DNA of 64,000 bases from the NCBI RefSeq assembly GCF_900091565.1, contig NZ_FMCV01000025.1:45303-109302 (forward strand). Reading direction: 5' to 3'. A program made the translations under genes and the position numbers. This stretch comes from Micromonospora marina. Lineage in GTDB: Bacteria > Actinomycetota > Actinomycetes > Mycobacteriales > Micromonosporaceae. The notes beneath the pieces are model-generated. The model searched no databases. It worked only from the letters and a program-made list of their open reading frames with translations, and was not told the origin of the DNA. This document shows, piece by piece, positions 34,629 through 43,269 of this stretch (its first letter is position 1; every line of letters starts with the position of its first letter).

Positions 34629-34671
34629 GTGCGCCCGAAGGGACTCGAACCCCTAACCTTCTGATCCGTAG
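34629..34671 (-). repeat. 43-bp tRNA-Arg 3'-end copy, right att-like site
   Basis: Identical to 31437-31479 in the same orientation. Beyond the CCGTAG core the two sites diverge at once, the pattern expected for attL/attR or tandem integration scars. Confidence 0.75.
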
Positions 34672-34731
34672 GAGGAAGGGTAACCCACCTTCCCCACCTA
34701 ATACAAGGTCTCATAGCTCGTACTGTTTTGC

Positions 34732-34760
34732 AAGCCCTTCGTCCACGCGGAGGGCTTTTT
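34732..34760 (+). terminator. Rho-independent terminator
   Basis: AAGCCCT and AGGGCTT flank a 12-nt loop and are followed by TTT, a conventional intrinsic terminator. It is 60 bp outside the right att copy; the gene it served is not visible. Confidence 0.6.
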
Positions 34761-35090
34761 GTTTCGGCTGGTCCAGGCGCTGCAGGCGACGGGCAGGGTG
34801 GTGGGCTCGCCGCGGCTGGGCTCACCGTGCTGATTTCGACCCGCCCGTGCTCGACCGGTGCCGAACATCCGAGCACCATCGGAGCACCATGCGGGCCGCG
34901 ATATCCCTTGGATCTGAGCGCCGGGGGTTCTGGCGATGTCGATAATTAGGTAGCACGCACGCTCCCCAATGACCGCCTTCATCTCTCGCTTCACTCGGAC
35001 CGAGGCGGGACCGCTGGCGCCACCCACAGACCTTGGCGCGGTGATCCGCGCTTCGATGACAGCGGGAGCGGGCGGCCGAGTGCGGCGATG
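34761..35090. other. Intergenic, no supported gene
   Basis: 330 bp downstream of the PLD-like gene with no recognisable feature. Confidence 0.4.
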
Positions 35091-35954
35091 TTAGTCGTCT
35101 TCGGGGTCGGCGAACCGTAGTTCGGCCGCCGCCTCCGCCATGGCGGCGTCGTCGAAGTCCGGTAGCGCCCGTTCTGGCAGGTGCAGGTCGGCGTCCGGGT
35201 CGATGCCCTCTGAGCTGCCGATCAGGTCCAGTAGGAATTCCTCGGCACCGCGCAGCAGTACGGGGTCCTCCGTCCAGAAGCCGAACTCGAGGCTGCGTCG
35301 TGACGACGCCGTGAAGTTCGCTGACCCGATCCAGAGTCGCTTCGGGGTGAAGGCGGTGACGTCGGCCGGTCCGAAGTCGTTCTCGTCGTGTTCCCAGAGG
35401 CGGCCGAGTAGCGCCAGCTTGGCGTGCAGGATCGGCGGCATGGACCCGTTGGCGCCCACGCCCTTGCGGAAGCCGATCGTCCGCACGGTCGGGATCATCT
35501 CGTCGCCGGGCGGCAGCGACCACCCGGGTCCGATCACCGGGTGCTCACCGTCGATCAGGGAGGTCAGTTGCTCCAGTGGGGGGAAATAGCACACCGGGAG
35601 ACCGGGTGTACGGGTGTTGAGGTCGGCCAGGCGGCGAAGCTTGTAGGGCAGATCCGGCGGCTGCACCTTCTTGTCCCGGGCCTGCTTGCTGACCACCACG
35701 CAGGCAGCCTGCAGCCTGGCGAGTTCGTCGAGGAGTTCTGGGTCGTCCATCCACATCGCGCAGCCCAGCAACGTCGCCCCAGGCCCATGGTATTGGTCCC
35801 ACCGCTGCTGCCGGTGCTCTCGGAAGTCGCGGATTCCCTGTACCAGGCCAGCCAGCACGTCCCGACCGAAGAAGGCCTGATTTCCGGCCGGGCCGACGTC
35901 GAGCGCACGGTCGTACCACTGCCTGAATTCCGGCTGCGCTTCCTCGTCCCCCAT
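35091..35954 (-). CDS. Phospholipase-D-like (single HKD) protein
   Basis: 287 residues. The PLD signature is in the C-terminal third: ILHAKLALLG (HxK) and, about 35 residues on, LWIGSANFTASSRRSLEFG (GSxN). The N-terminal half has no second HKD, so a dimer would be needed for catalysis, as in Nuc-type endonucleases. Stand-alone PLD proteins occur among DNA-processing and defence genes. Substrate unknown. Confidence 0.7.
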   Translation of the reverse strand: MGDEEAQPEFRQWYDRALDVGPAGNQAFFGRDVLAGLVQGIRDFREHRQQRWDQYHGPGATLLGCAMWMDDPELLDELARLQAACVVVSKQARDKKVQPPDLPYKLRRLADLNTRTPGLPVCYFPPLEQLTSLIDGEHPVIGPGWSLPPGDEMIPTVRTIGFRKGVGANGSMPPILHAKLALLGRLWEHDENDFGPADVTAFTPKRLWIGSANFTASSRRSLEFGFWTEDPVLLRGAEEFLLDLIGSSEGIDPDADLHLPERALPDFDDAAMAEAAAELRFADPEDD

Positions 35955-36036
35955 GACGGCAGGTTAGAACCTTCGCGCCTGCGGCCCGAGCGCCGCCGGG
36001 TCAGGAGGCGTTGGCGGCGGTCTTCGGTGGCGTCGG

Positions 36037-36258
36037 TCAGCGGGTCTTCTTCATCGCTCGCTTGCGAGGCGGAGTCAGCAGGTCGGCGATCGTAGCGATG
36101 GCGGACGGCACGAGCCGGTAGTAGGCCCAGACGCCGCGCTTGTCACGCTCGAGCAGGCCGGCCTCGGTGAGGATCCGCAGGTGGTGGCTAACGGTCGGCT
36201 GGGAGAGTCCGAGGGGCGCGGTGAGGTCACTGACCGACGCCTCTCCCTGAGGGGCCAT
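36037..36258 (-). pseudogene. N-truncated ArsR-family regulator
   Basis: 73 codons from an ATG: SVSDLTAPLGLSQPTVSHHL, RILTEAGLLERDKRGVWAYY, then a Lys/Arg-rich end. The recognition helix and wing are intact, but the first two helices (LADPxRxxIL) are absent. It overlaps the stop of the upstream repeat protein (ATGA), so the junction looks like a deletion fusion. It might still be translated. Confidence 0.55.
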
Positions 36259-37560
36259 CAGGCTTCGACTGCGGTGTTGTTGTGGGCAGCGCGGGATGCG
36301 GCGATCAGTGACGCGCCGAGGTTCGCCGCTTTCTGAGGGGTGAGCCGGATCGTCGTACGGTCCCAGAAGCCCGACAGCAGCGACGCGGCCAGGTTCCGGA
36401 CCGCGTTGTGGTTCATCCCGTCGAGCTTGGTCATGTCGGTGGGGCGCTGTTCCGGGTTGTCGATGGCCAGCGTCACTGATGGCGGCTCGTCGTACCCGTC
36501 GGGGGAGTTGAACGCCTGAAGGTCGACCGTTGCTACCTTGATGTCGTTGGTCGTGGTGCTGGCCGTACACGGCGGCCACGTGCCGGTCGTGCAGGCGGAC
36601 GCCGTCTTCGGTAAGGCAATCCCCACCGCACCACACCGGGCACTGCGGCTCGGCCGGCTTGGCAGGTGGAAGCAGGTAGCCGGTGTGCGACCACATCGCG
36701 AAGTCCACCACCGCGTCCAGCGCCTGCTCCTCGGCGCAGTTCAACCGCACAGCCTGCTCACTGACGCTCAGACCCTGCTGGGTAAGTCGCTCGGCGACCA
36801 CGCCGCGGAGCACACTGATCTTCTGCTCAGCCGTCAAGCCCTCGTCGTGGACCACCAGATCGGCCACGGTCTGGTCTAGGCGCGGCCGGTCTGGCGTCGG
36901 CGCTGGACCGGCCAATCCGACCCCAACCAGCTGGTTGTCCGTATCACGCGCCATGGCCACAACTCGTCCGACCGCCGTCCGCACCTGCTCAGCCTCGTTC
37001 AGCGTGAGCCGCAACGCTACCGTCGCGCCCTCGATCACGAACTTCACTACCGGCTCGACCGCGTCGGCGTGCTGCTCCAGGTCGACCTCCAGCCCCGGCG
37101 GCCGGTACGTCCCATCGCTGCACGACTCGCCGGCAGTACTCACCGAGCTGTGCAGCGACAACAGCACAGGCGGCGAGTCGTCTGGCCAGTGGATGCGATC
37201 CTCGAGATGGTCGCCGTCTTGGTGCGTCGCGACACACCAGGACGGACGCGCCCGCCTCAGCCAGTACGGCCGGTGCGTTCGGCGGGCTGCCGTGACCGCC
37301 TTCCTGATGGAGGTGGCGAGGTAGCCGGCGTCGGCCAGACTGAGCGGATCCGGAGCGGACACGACCAACTCCGCTGGGGTGCTCTCCTCGGGCTGGTCAA
37401 GGTGCTCCAGTGAGAAGATCTCCACCGCCATCCCGCCGACCTCACCCTTATGGGTCTCCATCACCATCCGGGAGTGCCCCCGGGCCCGGTCGCCCGGACT
37501 ACCCAACTCATCCTCGGCATGGACCTTGACACACCATGGCGGGCGACCAGGATGGCGGTC
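36258..37560 (-). pseudogene. Triple WC-motif repeat protein (DUF6907-like), frameshifted
   Basis: Three similar units start PPWCVKVHAEDE, RPSWCVATHQDGDH and CPVWCGGDCLTEDG. Each is followed by a beta-rich stretch and a helix with L(T/S)xxEAxxLAxxIxxA wording, as in DUF6907 proteins. The third unit changes frame at about 36540-36600: its second half (NDIKVATVDLQAFNSP ... IRLTPQKAANLGASLIAA) continues in another frame. The start is uncertain; ATG at 37467 is the first candidate. Function unknown. Confidence 0.5.
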
Positions 37561-38254
37561 TTGGCGCTGTCGAAGGTGATGGTGAGCGCGCCGTCGAGGA
37601 AGTGCTCCCCGCGGTTGTGAGGCTGTTCTCGGGGAGGTTGAGCACTTCGGTGAGCGCCTGGGCAGACCGGTGGCGCTGCAGGTCGTCCTGGTAGACGACG
37701 CTGATGTGGATCGGCCGTGTTGCCGTGTTGACGGCCGAGGCGAGTTTCGCGTGCCGGTCGGGGTCGCCGGGGCCGTCGATGCTGCGTATGGGTGTGGTCT
37801 CCAGGACGAGCGACTCCGTGTTGAGCCTGGCGGTGGCGTGCTCGAGCACGCAGTCGAGGAATCGGCGGCCCGGTCCGGAGCCGACGGGGTGCCTGTCGGG
37901 TGTGGTGGCGTGCCGGGCGCGGATGCGGGGGTGGGTGGCGAGGAGATCATCTGTGGTGAAGCTGTGGCGGGCACGCCGCGGATGCTGAAGGAGTCGACGA
38001 GGTGGGGAAGGAGCCCGGTGATCACGTTTCGGCCGGTGGGGCGGTCGTAGCGGTGTCTGGCGGTGAGCAGCATGCCGGTGTCGTCGGTGGCGATCCAGAG
38101 GCTCTTGGCGTTGCCGGGGAAGCCGGTGGTGGCGCTGATGTGGGCGTCGAGGTTGAGCAGGATGCCGGGGGTAGCCGGGGGCGGTGATGGGTTCGAGACT
38201 GACGTAGTGGATGCCCTGTTCGGCCCTGGGGTGCGTCTCGGGAAGCGTCAGCGC
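37561..38254 (-). pseudogene. Degraded coding fragment, unrecognised
   Basis: Two frames carry protein-like sequence that changes over near 37960: ATPGILLNLDAHISATTGFP, SLWIATDDTGMLLTARHRYD and ITGLLPHLVDSFSIRG, then LNTESLVLETTPIRSIDG and RPIHISVVYQDDLQRHR. This indicates a gene broken by an indel. I cannot assign a family. Confidence 0.4.
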
Positions 38255-39148
38255 TCATTTGCCGGCACCCGCCCTCGACATCTGCCGGACCAGATCGAGC
38301 ATCTCAGCGACGGAGCCGGCCGGATCGCGGATCGGGAACTGCACCGAGCAGACGACAGCATTCGCGTCGACGAGCAGGCTCAACCGCTTGAATCGATCGA
38401 CTCCCCCGGCACGGAAGGTAGGGAGGAGCAGGCCTGCGGCGAGCCTTCCGTGCTCGTCTGACAGAAGGGGGAAGGGCAGCCGGGCATGCGCCACGAACGC
38501 GGTCAACTGTTCCGGGGCCTGAGTGCTGACGCCGTAGACGCGGGCACCGGCCGCCGCGAAGTCGGCATGGCTGGTGGCGTAGGTCGTTGATTCCACCGTG
38601 CAACCACGCGCGCCCGGGATGTCCTCCCAGCCCGACGGAGGTTCCGCGTCGCCTGGGGCGAACGCTCCCGGGATGAAGAAGAGCACCAGCGATGAGTCGG
38701 GTGTGTGCAGCCGTTCCGGTCGGCCGTCGTGGCGGGTGAGCAGAACATCAGGCAGACGGCGTCCGACGAGGTGGCGGACGCGTTGCGCCTCCGCGCTGGC
38801 CGGCTCGGCCGTGGCGGTAAGGCTGCCGTCATCCATCACGTGGCGGGTGCCCCAGTCCTGCAGGGCGATGAGAATCGGCAGCAGCGCCTCGCCCTTGGGG
38901 GTGAGCAGGTAGTCAGCTCGCGGCGGGTGCCGCGAGTAGAACCGGCGGTGCAGCACGTCGTGCTCCACCAGGGTGGCGAGGCGCTCGGTGAGCACCCGGC
39001 GGCTCACTCCGAGACCACGTTGCAGCGCGTCGAAACGGGTCGTGCCCCCGGCGATGTCTCGCAGGACGAGGAACGTCCGCCAGTCACGGAGGACACCGAG
39101 TGCCTGAGCGATACCACACTCCGCGTTCGCCAGTTCAGACTTCCGCAT
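38255..39148 (-). CDS. HxlR-type regulator fused to a peroxiredoxin-like domain
   Basis: 297 residues. Residues 1-115 are an HxlR winged helix (CGIAQALGVLRDWRTFLVLR, TRFDALQRGLGVSRRVLTER). Residues about 130-297 are an AhpC/TSA fold (GRRLPDVLL, LVLFFIPGAFAPGD, IPGARGCTVESTTY, VYGVSTQAPEQL). The likely peroxidatic Cys is in ARGCT, as in redoxins with an insertion before it. A redox-sensing repressor is suggested. Divergent from the MFS gene across a palindromic site. Confidence 0.82.
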   Translation of the reverse strand: MRKSELANAECGIAQALGVLRDWRTFLVLRDIAGGTTRFDALQRGLGVSRRVLTERLATLVEHDVLHRRFYSRHPPRADYLLTPKGEALLPILIALQDWGTRHVMDDGSLTATAEPASAEAQRVRHLVGRRLPDVLLTRHDGRPERLHTPDSSLVLFFIPGAFAPGDAEPPSGWEDIPGARGCTVESTTYATSHADFAAAGARVYGVSTQAPEQLTAFVAHARLPFPLLSDEHGRLAAGLLLPTFRAGGVDRFKRLSLLVDANAVVCSVQFPIRDPAGSVAEMLDLVRQMSRAGAGK

Positions 39149-39190
39149 CCTGCCACCGCCTTCTGTTCACCGGCTTCGATCTCGACTATA

Positions 39191-39213
39191 GTCCGTTTTA
39201 AATCGGAACGGAC
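39191..39213. promoter_or_regulatory. Palindromic operator between HxlR-Prx and MFS genes
   Basis: GTCCGTT and AACGGAC are perfect 7-bp arms around TTAAATCGG, with a nested CCG-TTTTAAA-TCGG. It is the only strong symmetry in the 90-bp divergent promoter. Confidence 0.6.
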
Positions 39214-39238
39214 AGACGTGGATGCGGGGTCGGGGCGG

Positions 39239-40510
39239 ATGAGTGTCGGACACAGCGCCGGGGTCTTCTGGAGGTGGTGGACGGCCGGCACGATCAGTGC
39301 GGTCGGCTCGGGAGTCACGGCGATCGCGCTACCGCTGACCGCGCTCATCGCGCTCGATGCCGATGCGTTCGAGATGGGGCTCATCGCCGCAGCCGGCTAC
39401 GTCGCCTGGCTGGTGATCGGTCTACCGGCCGGCGTCATCGTGCAGCGCATGCCGCTGCGTGGCATGCAGGTGGGCGCCGACCTGGCCCGGGCCGTGGCGC
39501 TGCTGTCCATCCCGTTGGCTTGGTGGTCAGGACACCTGACCGTCGCACAACTCATCGTCGTCGCACTGGTGATCAGCTTCAGCACCGTGCTGTTCGACGT
39601 AGCGAACGCCACCTTCCTTCCCAGCATCGTGGAGCGTTCGGAGCTGGAGTCGCGCAACAGCCTGACCTCCGGCACTCATGCGGTGACGCAGGTGGGCGGC
39701 CCGCCGTTGGGCGGCGTGGCCGTGCAGTTGCTCGGTGCGGTGCCGACGCTGCTGATCGACGCGGTGAGCTACCTGGTGTCGGCGCTTTTGCTGCGGTCGC
39801 TGCCGGCGCGGCCAAAGGAGAAGCCGGACCGCTGGCCGCCGGTACGCAGCATGATCCGCGAAGGGTGGCACTTCGTCTCCCGGCATCCGGTGATGGCACC
39901 GTGCACATGGGCGGCCACGGCGCTCTGCGTGGCGTGCGGCGCGCAGATCGCGCTGTACCCGCTCCACTTGGTCCGCACCCTCGCCGCCCCAGCCGGTCTG
40001 GTCGGTCTGCTGCTCGCCGTCGAAGGGGTTGGTTCGCTGATCGGCGCCGCCCTGACTCCCCGGCTCACCGGGTGGCTCGGTTCCGCCCGCGCTCTGCTGC
40101 TGTCCGGTATGGTCTCCGTGGCCGGTGCGATCCTGGTGCCGCTGGGCAGTGGCGTAGCGGGTTACCTCTGCTTCGCCCTCGGCAGCGCCGTCTTCGCTGC
40201 CGGCGTTGTGCTGTTGAGCGTGATCACCCGCACCTACCGCCAGGTCGCTAGCCCACCCGACCTGCTGTCCCGGGTGATGGCCACCGTCCGCTTCGTCACC
40301 TGGGGCGCTATTCCGGTCGGTGGCCTGGCCGCTGGTGCCCTCGCCAGCGTCTACGGCAGCCGGGTCGCTCTGCTGGTCTCGGTCATCGCGGTCGTGTGCG
40401 CTCCGCTCGTGTTGGTCTTCTCTCCCGTCCGTCACCTACACGACCTCACCGACCACCCGTCCTCGGCCGTGACGCCGGACGAGGAGGCCATGGTGAAGGC
40501 CGGCCACTGA
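39239..40510 (+). CDS. MFS exporter
   Basis: 423 residues from ATG 39239 (GTG 39218 also possible). Roughly 12 helices; GVIVQRMPLRGMQVGADLAR is the loop-2 signature, and NATFLPSIVERSELESRNSL is typical of the enterobactin-exporter-like (EntS/DHA3) branch. Probably a drug or metabolite exporter controlled by the divergent redox-type repressor. It may serve the biosynthetic region downstream. Confidence 0.85.
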   Translation: MSVGHSAGVFWRWWTAGTISAVGSGVTAIALPLTALIALDADAFEMGLIAAAGYVAWLVIGLPAGVIVQRMPLRGMQVGADLARAVALLSIPLAWWSGHLTVAQLIVVALVISFSTVLFDVANATFLPSIVERSELESRNSLTSGTHAVTQVGGPPLGGVAVQLLGAVPTLLIDAVSYLVSALLLRSLPARPKEKPDRWPPVRSMIREGWHFVSRHPVMAPCTWAATALCVACGAQIALYPLHLVRTLAAPAGLVGLLLAVEGVGSLIGAALTPRLTGWLGSARALLLSGMVSVAGAILVPLGSGVAGYLCFALGSAVFAAGVVLLSVITRTYRQVASPPDLLSRVMATVRFVTWGAIPVGGLAAGALASVYGSRVALLVSVIAVVCAPLVLVFSPVRHLHDLTDHPSSAVTPDEEAMVKAGH

Positions 40511-40597
40511 GGGAGGCCCCTCCCGCGCGAGCTGGCGCGTCGCACGCCGGGCAGGATGCTGACTCGAAGATCAGCCGACCGGGGGGGACATCTGACC

Positions 40598-40729
40598 ATG
40601 GACGCATCACCTTCCCGGTTGCCGACACCGGCCGGCGCAAATCCGGCACCGCCACCCGTCAGCCTGGTCACGTGGAACGTGCGGCGTGCCGCGCGGCCCG
40701 TTCCGGAGCCAGTGGGCGTCGGCCGCTGA
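40598..40729 (+). pseudogene. Truncated EEP-protein N-terminus
   Basis: 43 codons from ATG: a Pro/Ala-rich lead, then PPVSLVTWNVRRAARPVPEP and stop. The VTWNV(R/Q)RAA segment equals the start of the EEP phosphohydrolase gene 100 bp downstream (VGVVTWNVQRAASARAR). A partial duplication or decayed paralogue. Confidence 0.5.
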
Positions 40730-40829
40730 CTCCGCCGAGCCGTCCCGGTCACGCCGTGCGGCGTGGGTGCCCCCGACGGCACTACAATCGGGCTGGAGCG
40801 CCGTCGACGACCGCAGGGATCCCACATTC

Positions 40830-41678
40830 ATGGTTCCGTTCCCTCGACAACCGCCGCCCTCGGTCGGCGAACCATCGGAGCCGCGCGTGGGCGTGGTTAC
40901 CTGGAACGTCCAGCGAGCAGCGTCGGCCCGCGCCCGGTCCCAGATGTCGTGGCTGGCCAGCCAGCCGGACGCGGACGTCGTGGTGCTCACCGAGATCCCT
41001 CGGAGCGGCGCCGCCCACGCCGACGCGCTGCACGCACACGGCTACAGGGTGCTCTGCCCGGAACCCGACGGTGACTATCGCGTCCTGGTCGCGGCCCGCG
41101 TCGGCGCCGTGACTCCCGTGGCCGGGCTCTACGCCGGCGGGATGTCCGGCCGCTTCGTCGCGGCGCGGATCGCCCTGACGGGCCCGACCACGCTCGGCAT
41201 CGTGGGGCTCTACGTTCCGTCGCGTGGATCCCGGGAACACCGCAACGTTGCGAAGCGGCTGTTCCAGACCGAGGTCGCGGCGATGCTTCCCCGGCTCGGC
41301 CGGGCCTACCCGGACGCCAGTCCGCTGATCGTCGCGGGAGACCTGAACGTGGTCGAGCCGGGGCACCTGCCCGCACACCGCGTCTTCGGCCAGTGGGAGT
41401 ACGACTTCTACCGGGCCTTCGCCGGGGCGGGCCTCATCGACGCGTACCGGCATGTGCACCCTCGGACGGTGGAGCACTCCTGGTACGGCCGGTCCGGAGC
41501 GGGATACCGCTTCGACCACGTCTTCTGCGACGATCCGGGCCTGGTGCTCCGCTGCGCCTACCTGCACGCGCCCCGACGGGCGAAGCTGTCGGACCACTCG
41601 GCGATGACGGCCACCTTCGGGCTCACGTCCCCGGTCACCGGCCTCCCGCCGGTCGAGGCCGGTCAGGTGGGGGTGTAG
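40830..41678 (+). CDS. Endonuclease/exonuclease/phosphatase (EEP) family protein
   Basis: 282 residues from ATG. EEP landmarks in order: VVTWNVQRA, DVVVLTEIP, GDLNVVEPGH, YRFDHVF and LSDHSAM, covering the metal-binding Asn/Glu and catalytic Asp/His. This fold hydrolyses phosphodiesters and phosphomonoesters of nucleotides, inositol phosphates or nucleic acids. No export signal. The 3' end overlaps the convergent NUDIX gene by 16 nt. A second, diverged EEP gene lies 0.8 kb away on the other strand. Confidence 0.85.
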   Translation: MVPFPRQPPPSVGEPSEPRVGVVTWNVQRAASARARSQMSWLASQPDADVVVLTEIPRSGAAHADALHAHGYRVLCPEPDGDYRVLVAARVGAVTPVAGLYAGGMSGRFVAARIALTGPTTLGIVGLYVPSRGSREHRNVAKRLFQTEVAAMLPRLGRAYPDASPLIVAGDLNVVEPGHLPAHRVFGQWEYDFYRAFAGAGLIDAYRHVHPRTVEHSWYGRSGAGYRFDHVFCDDPGLVLRCAYLHAPRRAKLSDHSAMTATFGLTSPVTGLPPVEAGQVGV

Positions 41679-42262
41679 TCCGCCGTCCGGGCCAGCCAGG
41701 CGTCGAGCTTGGCTACGAAGCGGTGCATCTGCGGGTCGTAGACATCGCTGTTCCAGTTGACCTCGGTGAGGCCGTACCAGCGCACCGAGCGGAACTCCCG
41801 CGGGTCGGGAAGCACCGGGTCCGTGCGCCGAGCTTCGAGGATGAACCACAGGGTCATGTCCACATGGCTGTGGTGACCCCGCGTCCAGGTCCTGCTCAGG
41901 AAAAACGGATCGTCGCCGAACCGGCTGTGGAAGTCGGCGAGGACCCCGAGTTCCTCCGCGGCCTCGCGGACGACCGTGTGCCGGGGATCCTCATCCTCGT
42001 CGACGTGACCGCCGGGCAGCAGCCAGCAGTTCGCCTTGAGGTGGTCCACGAGCATGACCGACCGCTCGCGCTCATCCAGCAATGCGAAGTAGACCGCGAG
42101 GTGACGTGGCGGGTCCGCCGGCGCGTGTCGGCGGAACAACGGCTCGCCGGAGCGCACCCATCCGGTCATCGCCTGCTGGTCGAGCGCTTCCTGCCGGTCG
42201 TGCGGCACCACTCGCCTGACGAGGTCAGCGACGATGGCACGGGGCTCCTGACGGGTGAGCAC
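41663..42262 (-). CDS. NUDIX hydrolase
   Basis: 199 residues. The NUDIX box is complete: GGHVDEDEDPRHTVVREAAE followed by ELGV (GX5EX7REUXEEXGU). The N-terminal ~55 residues are helical, as in NUDIX proteins acting on nucleoside-diphosphate derivatives. Likely a pyrophosphohydrolase; substrate unknown. Close to two EEP phosphatases, which suggests nucleotide processing in this cluster. Confidence 0.88.
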   Translation of the reverse strand: MLTRQEPRAIVADLVRRVVPHDRQEALDQQAMTGWVRSGEPLFRRHAPADPPRHLAVYFALLDERERSVMLVDHLKANCWLLPGGHVDEDEDPRHTVVREAAEELGVLADFHSRFGDDPFFLSRTWTRGHHSHVDMTLWFILEARRTDPVLPDPREFRSVRWYGLTEVNWNSDVYDPQMHRFVAKLDAWLARTADYTPT

Positions 42263-42432
42263 GACAAATCTCCCACGCGTTGCTCGATGGACCTGGCCGA
42301 ATGAACCGGAACCTTACCGTGGGTGGCACGGGGTCGACGGGAGGCGTGGCCGGTATCGGCATGTGGCGCGGGACAGCGGAGCCGGACGGGTCTGTGACCC
42401 GACCGGCTCCGCCAACGCGAGGAGATTCCCGG

Positions 42433-43269
42433 TCAGCCGGGAGTCGCTCCATCGTGTTCCGGGGCGAAGCGCAGAATGGTGCGCACTGCGGCGTGGTCAC
42501 TCAGGTTCTGCCGCCGGGGCTCGTGGTCGTAGTCGCTTCCCACCAGCGAGCCCGCCGCGGCGTCGGCGAACGCGTAGTCCAGGCGCTGCGCCCCCAGCCG
42601 GTCGCTGACCCAACTGAACTGGGTGGCTTCGGGATGCAGTGTCCGGTGCGTGTCGCTCACCCCCAGCGCCAGCAGCCCCGCGTAGAACTCGAAGTCGTGC
42701 CGCTCGAACACCGACGCGCAGGGTTGGTCCGTGGAGTCCAGCACGTTGAGGTCGCCGACCACGCAGAAGCCGGGTGTCCGGATCGACGCCAGGTAGTCCA
42801 GACACCGGCGTTGGAAGGCTGCCCGCGCGGTGCTGCTGTCGGGTGTCATCCCGTTGGTCGGTGCGTAGATTGTCACCAGACGGACCGACCGGCCGGCGGC
42901 GGACAGGTCGACGGCGAGGATGCGCGCGCTGTCCGGCTCGGGCACGACCCGGGCTACGTCGAAGCCTCGGGTCGTCACCGCGGTGACGTACTGCTCGTCG
43001 GGACGGGCGACGGTGCAGACGACGTCGTACCCCTCCTCCCGGAGGGCGTTGAGCAGCGCTCTCGCGCCCTCGCCCGCCCGCAGCTCGGTCAGGGCGAGGA
43101 CGTTGCACTGGGTCTCCACCAGCCAGCTAGCGAGAGGCCGGGCCCGGCTGGCGCCGGCGCTCTGCACGTTGAGTGCGCAGACGCGCAGCTCCTCACCAGC
43201 GACTCTCTCGTCGACCGCCGCCGTGGGGGCGAATCCGAACAGGGCGCCCTGCATGGCGTCACCCATCAC
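42433..43269 (-). CDS. EEP family phosphohydrolase (second copy)
   Basis: 278 residues. Landmarks: RVCALNVQSAGASRARPLAS, NVLALTELRAGEG, VVGDLNVLDSTDQP, RLDYAFAD and NLSDHAAVR. It shares layout with the plus-strand EEP protein (40830-41678) but is well diverged. It overlaps the cupin-like gene by 4 nt, so it belongs to the minus-strand biosynthetic operon. Confidence 0.85.
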   Translation of the reverse strand: MMGDAMQGALFGFAPTAAVDERVAGEELRVCALNVQSAGASRARPLASWLVETQCNVLALTELRAGEGARALLNALREEGYDVVCTVARPDEQYVTAVTTRGFDVARVVPEPDSARILAVDLSAAGRSVRLVTIYAPTNGMTPDSSTARAAFQRRCLDYLASIRTPGFCVVGDLNVLDSTDQPCASVFERHDFEFYAGLLALGVSDTHRTLHPEATQFSWVSDRLGAQRLDYAFADAAAGSLVGSDYDHEPRRQNLSDHAAVRTILRFAPEHDGATPG

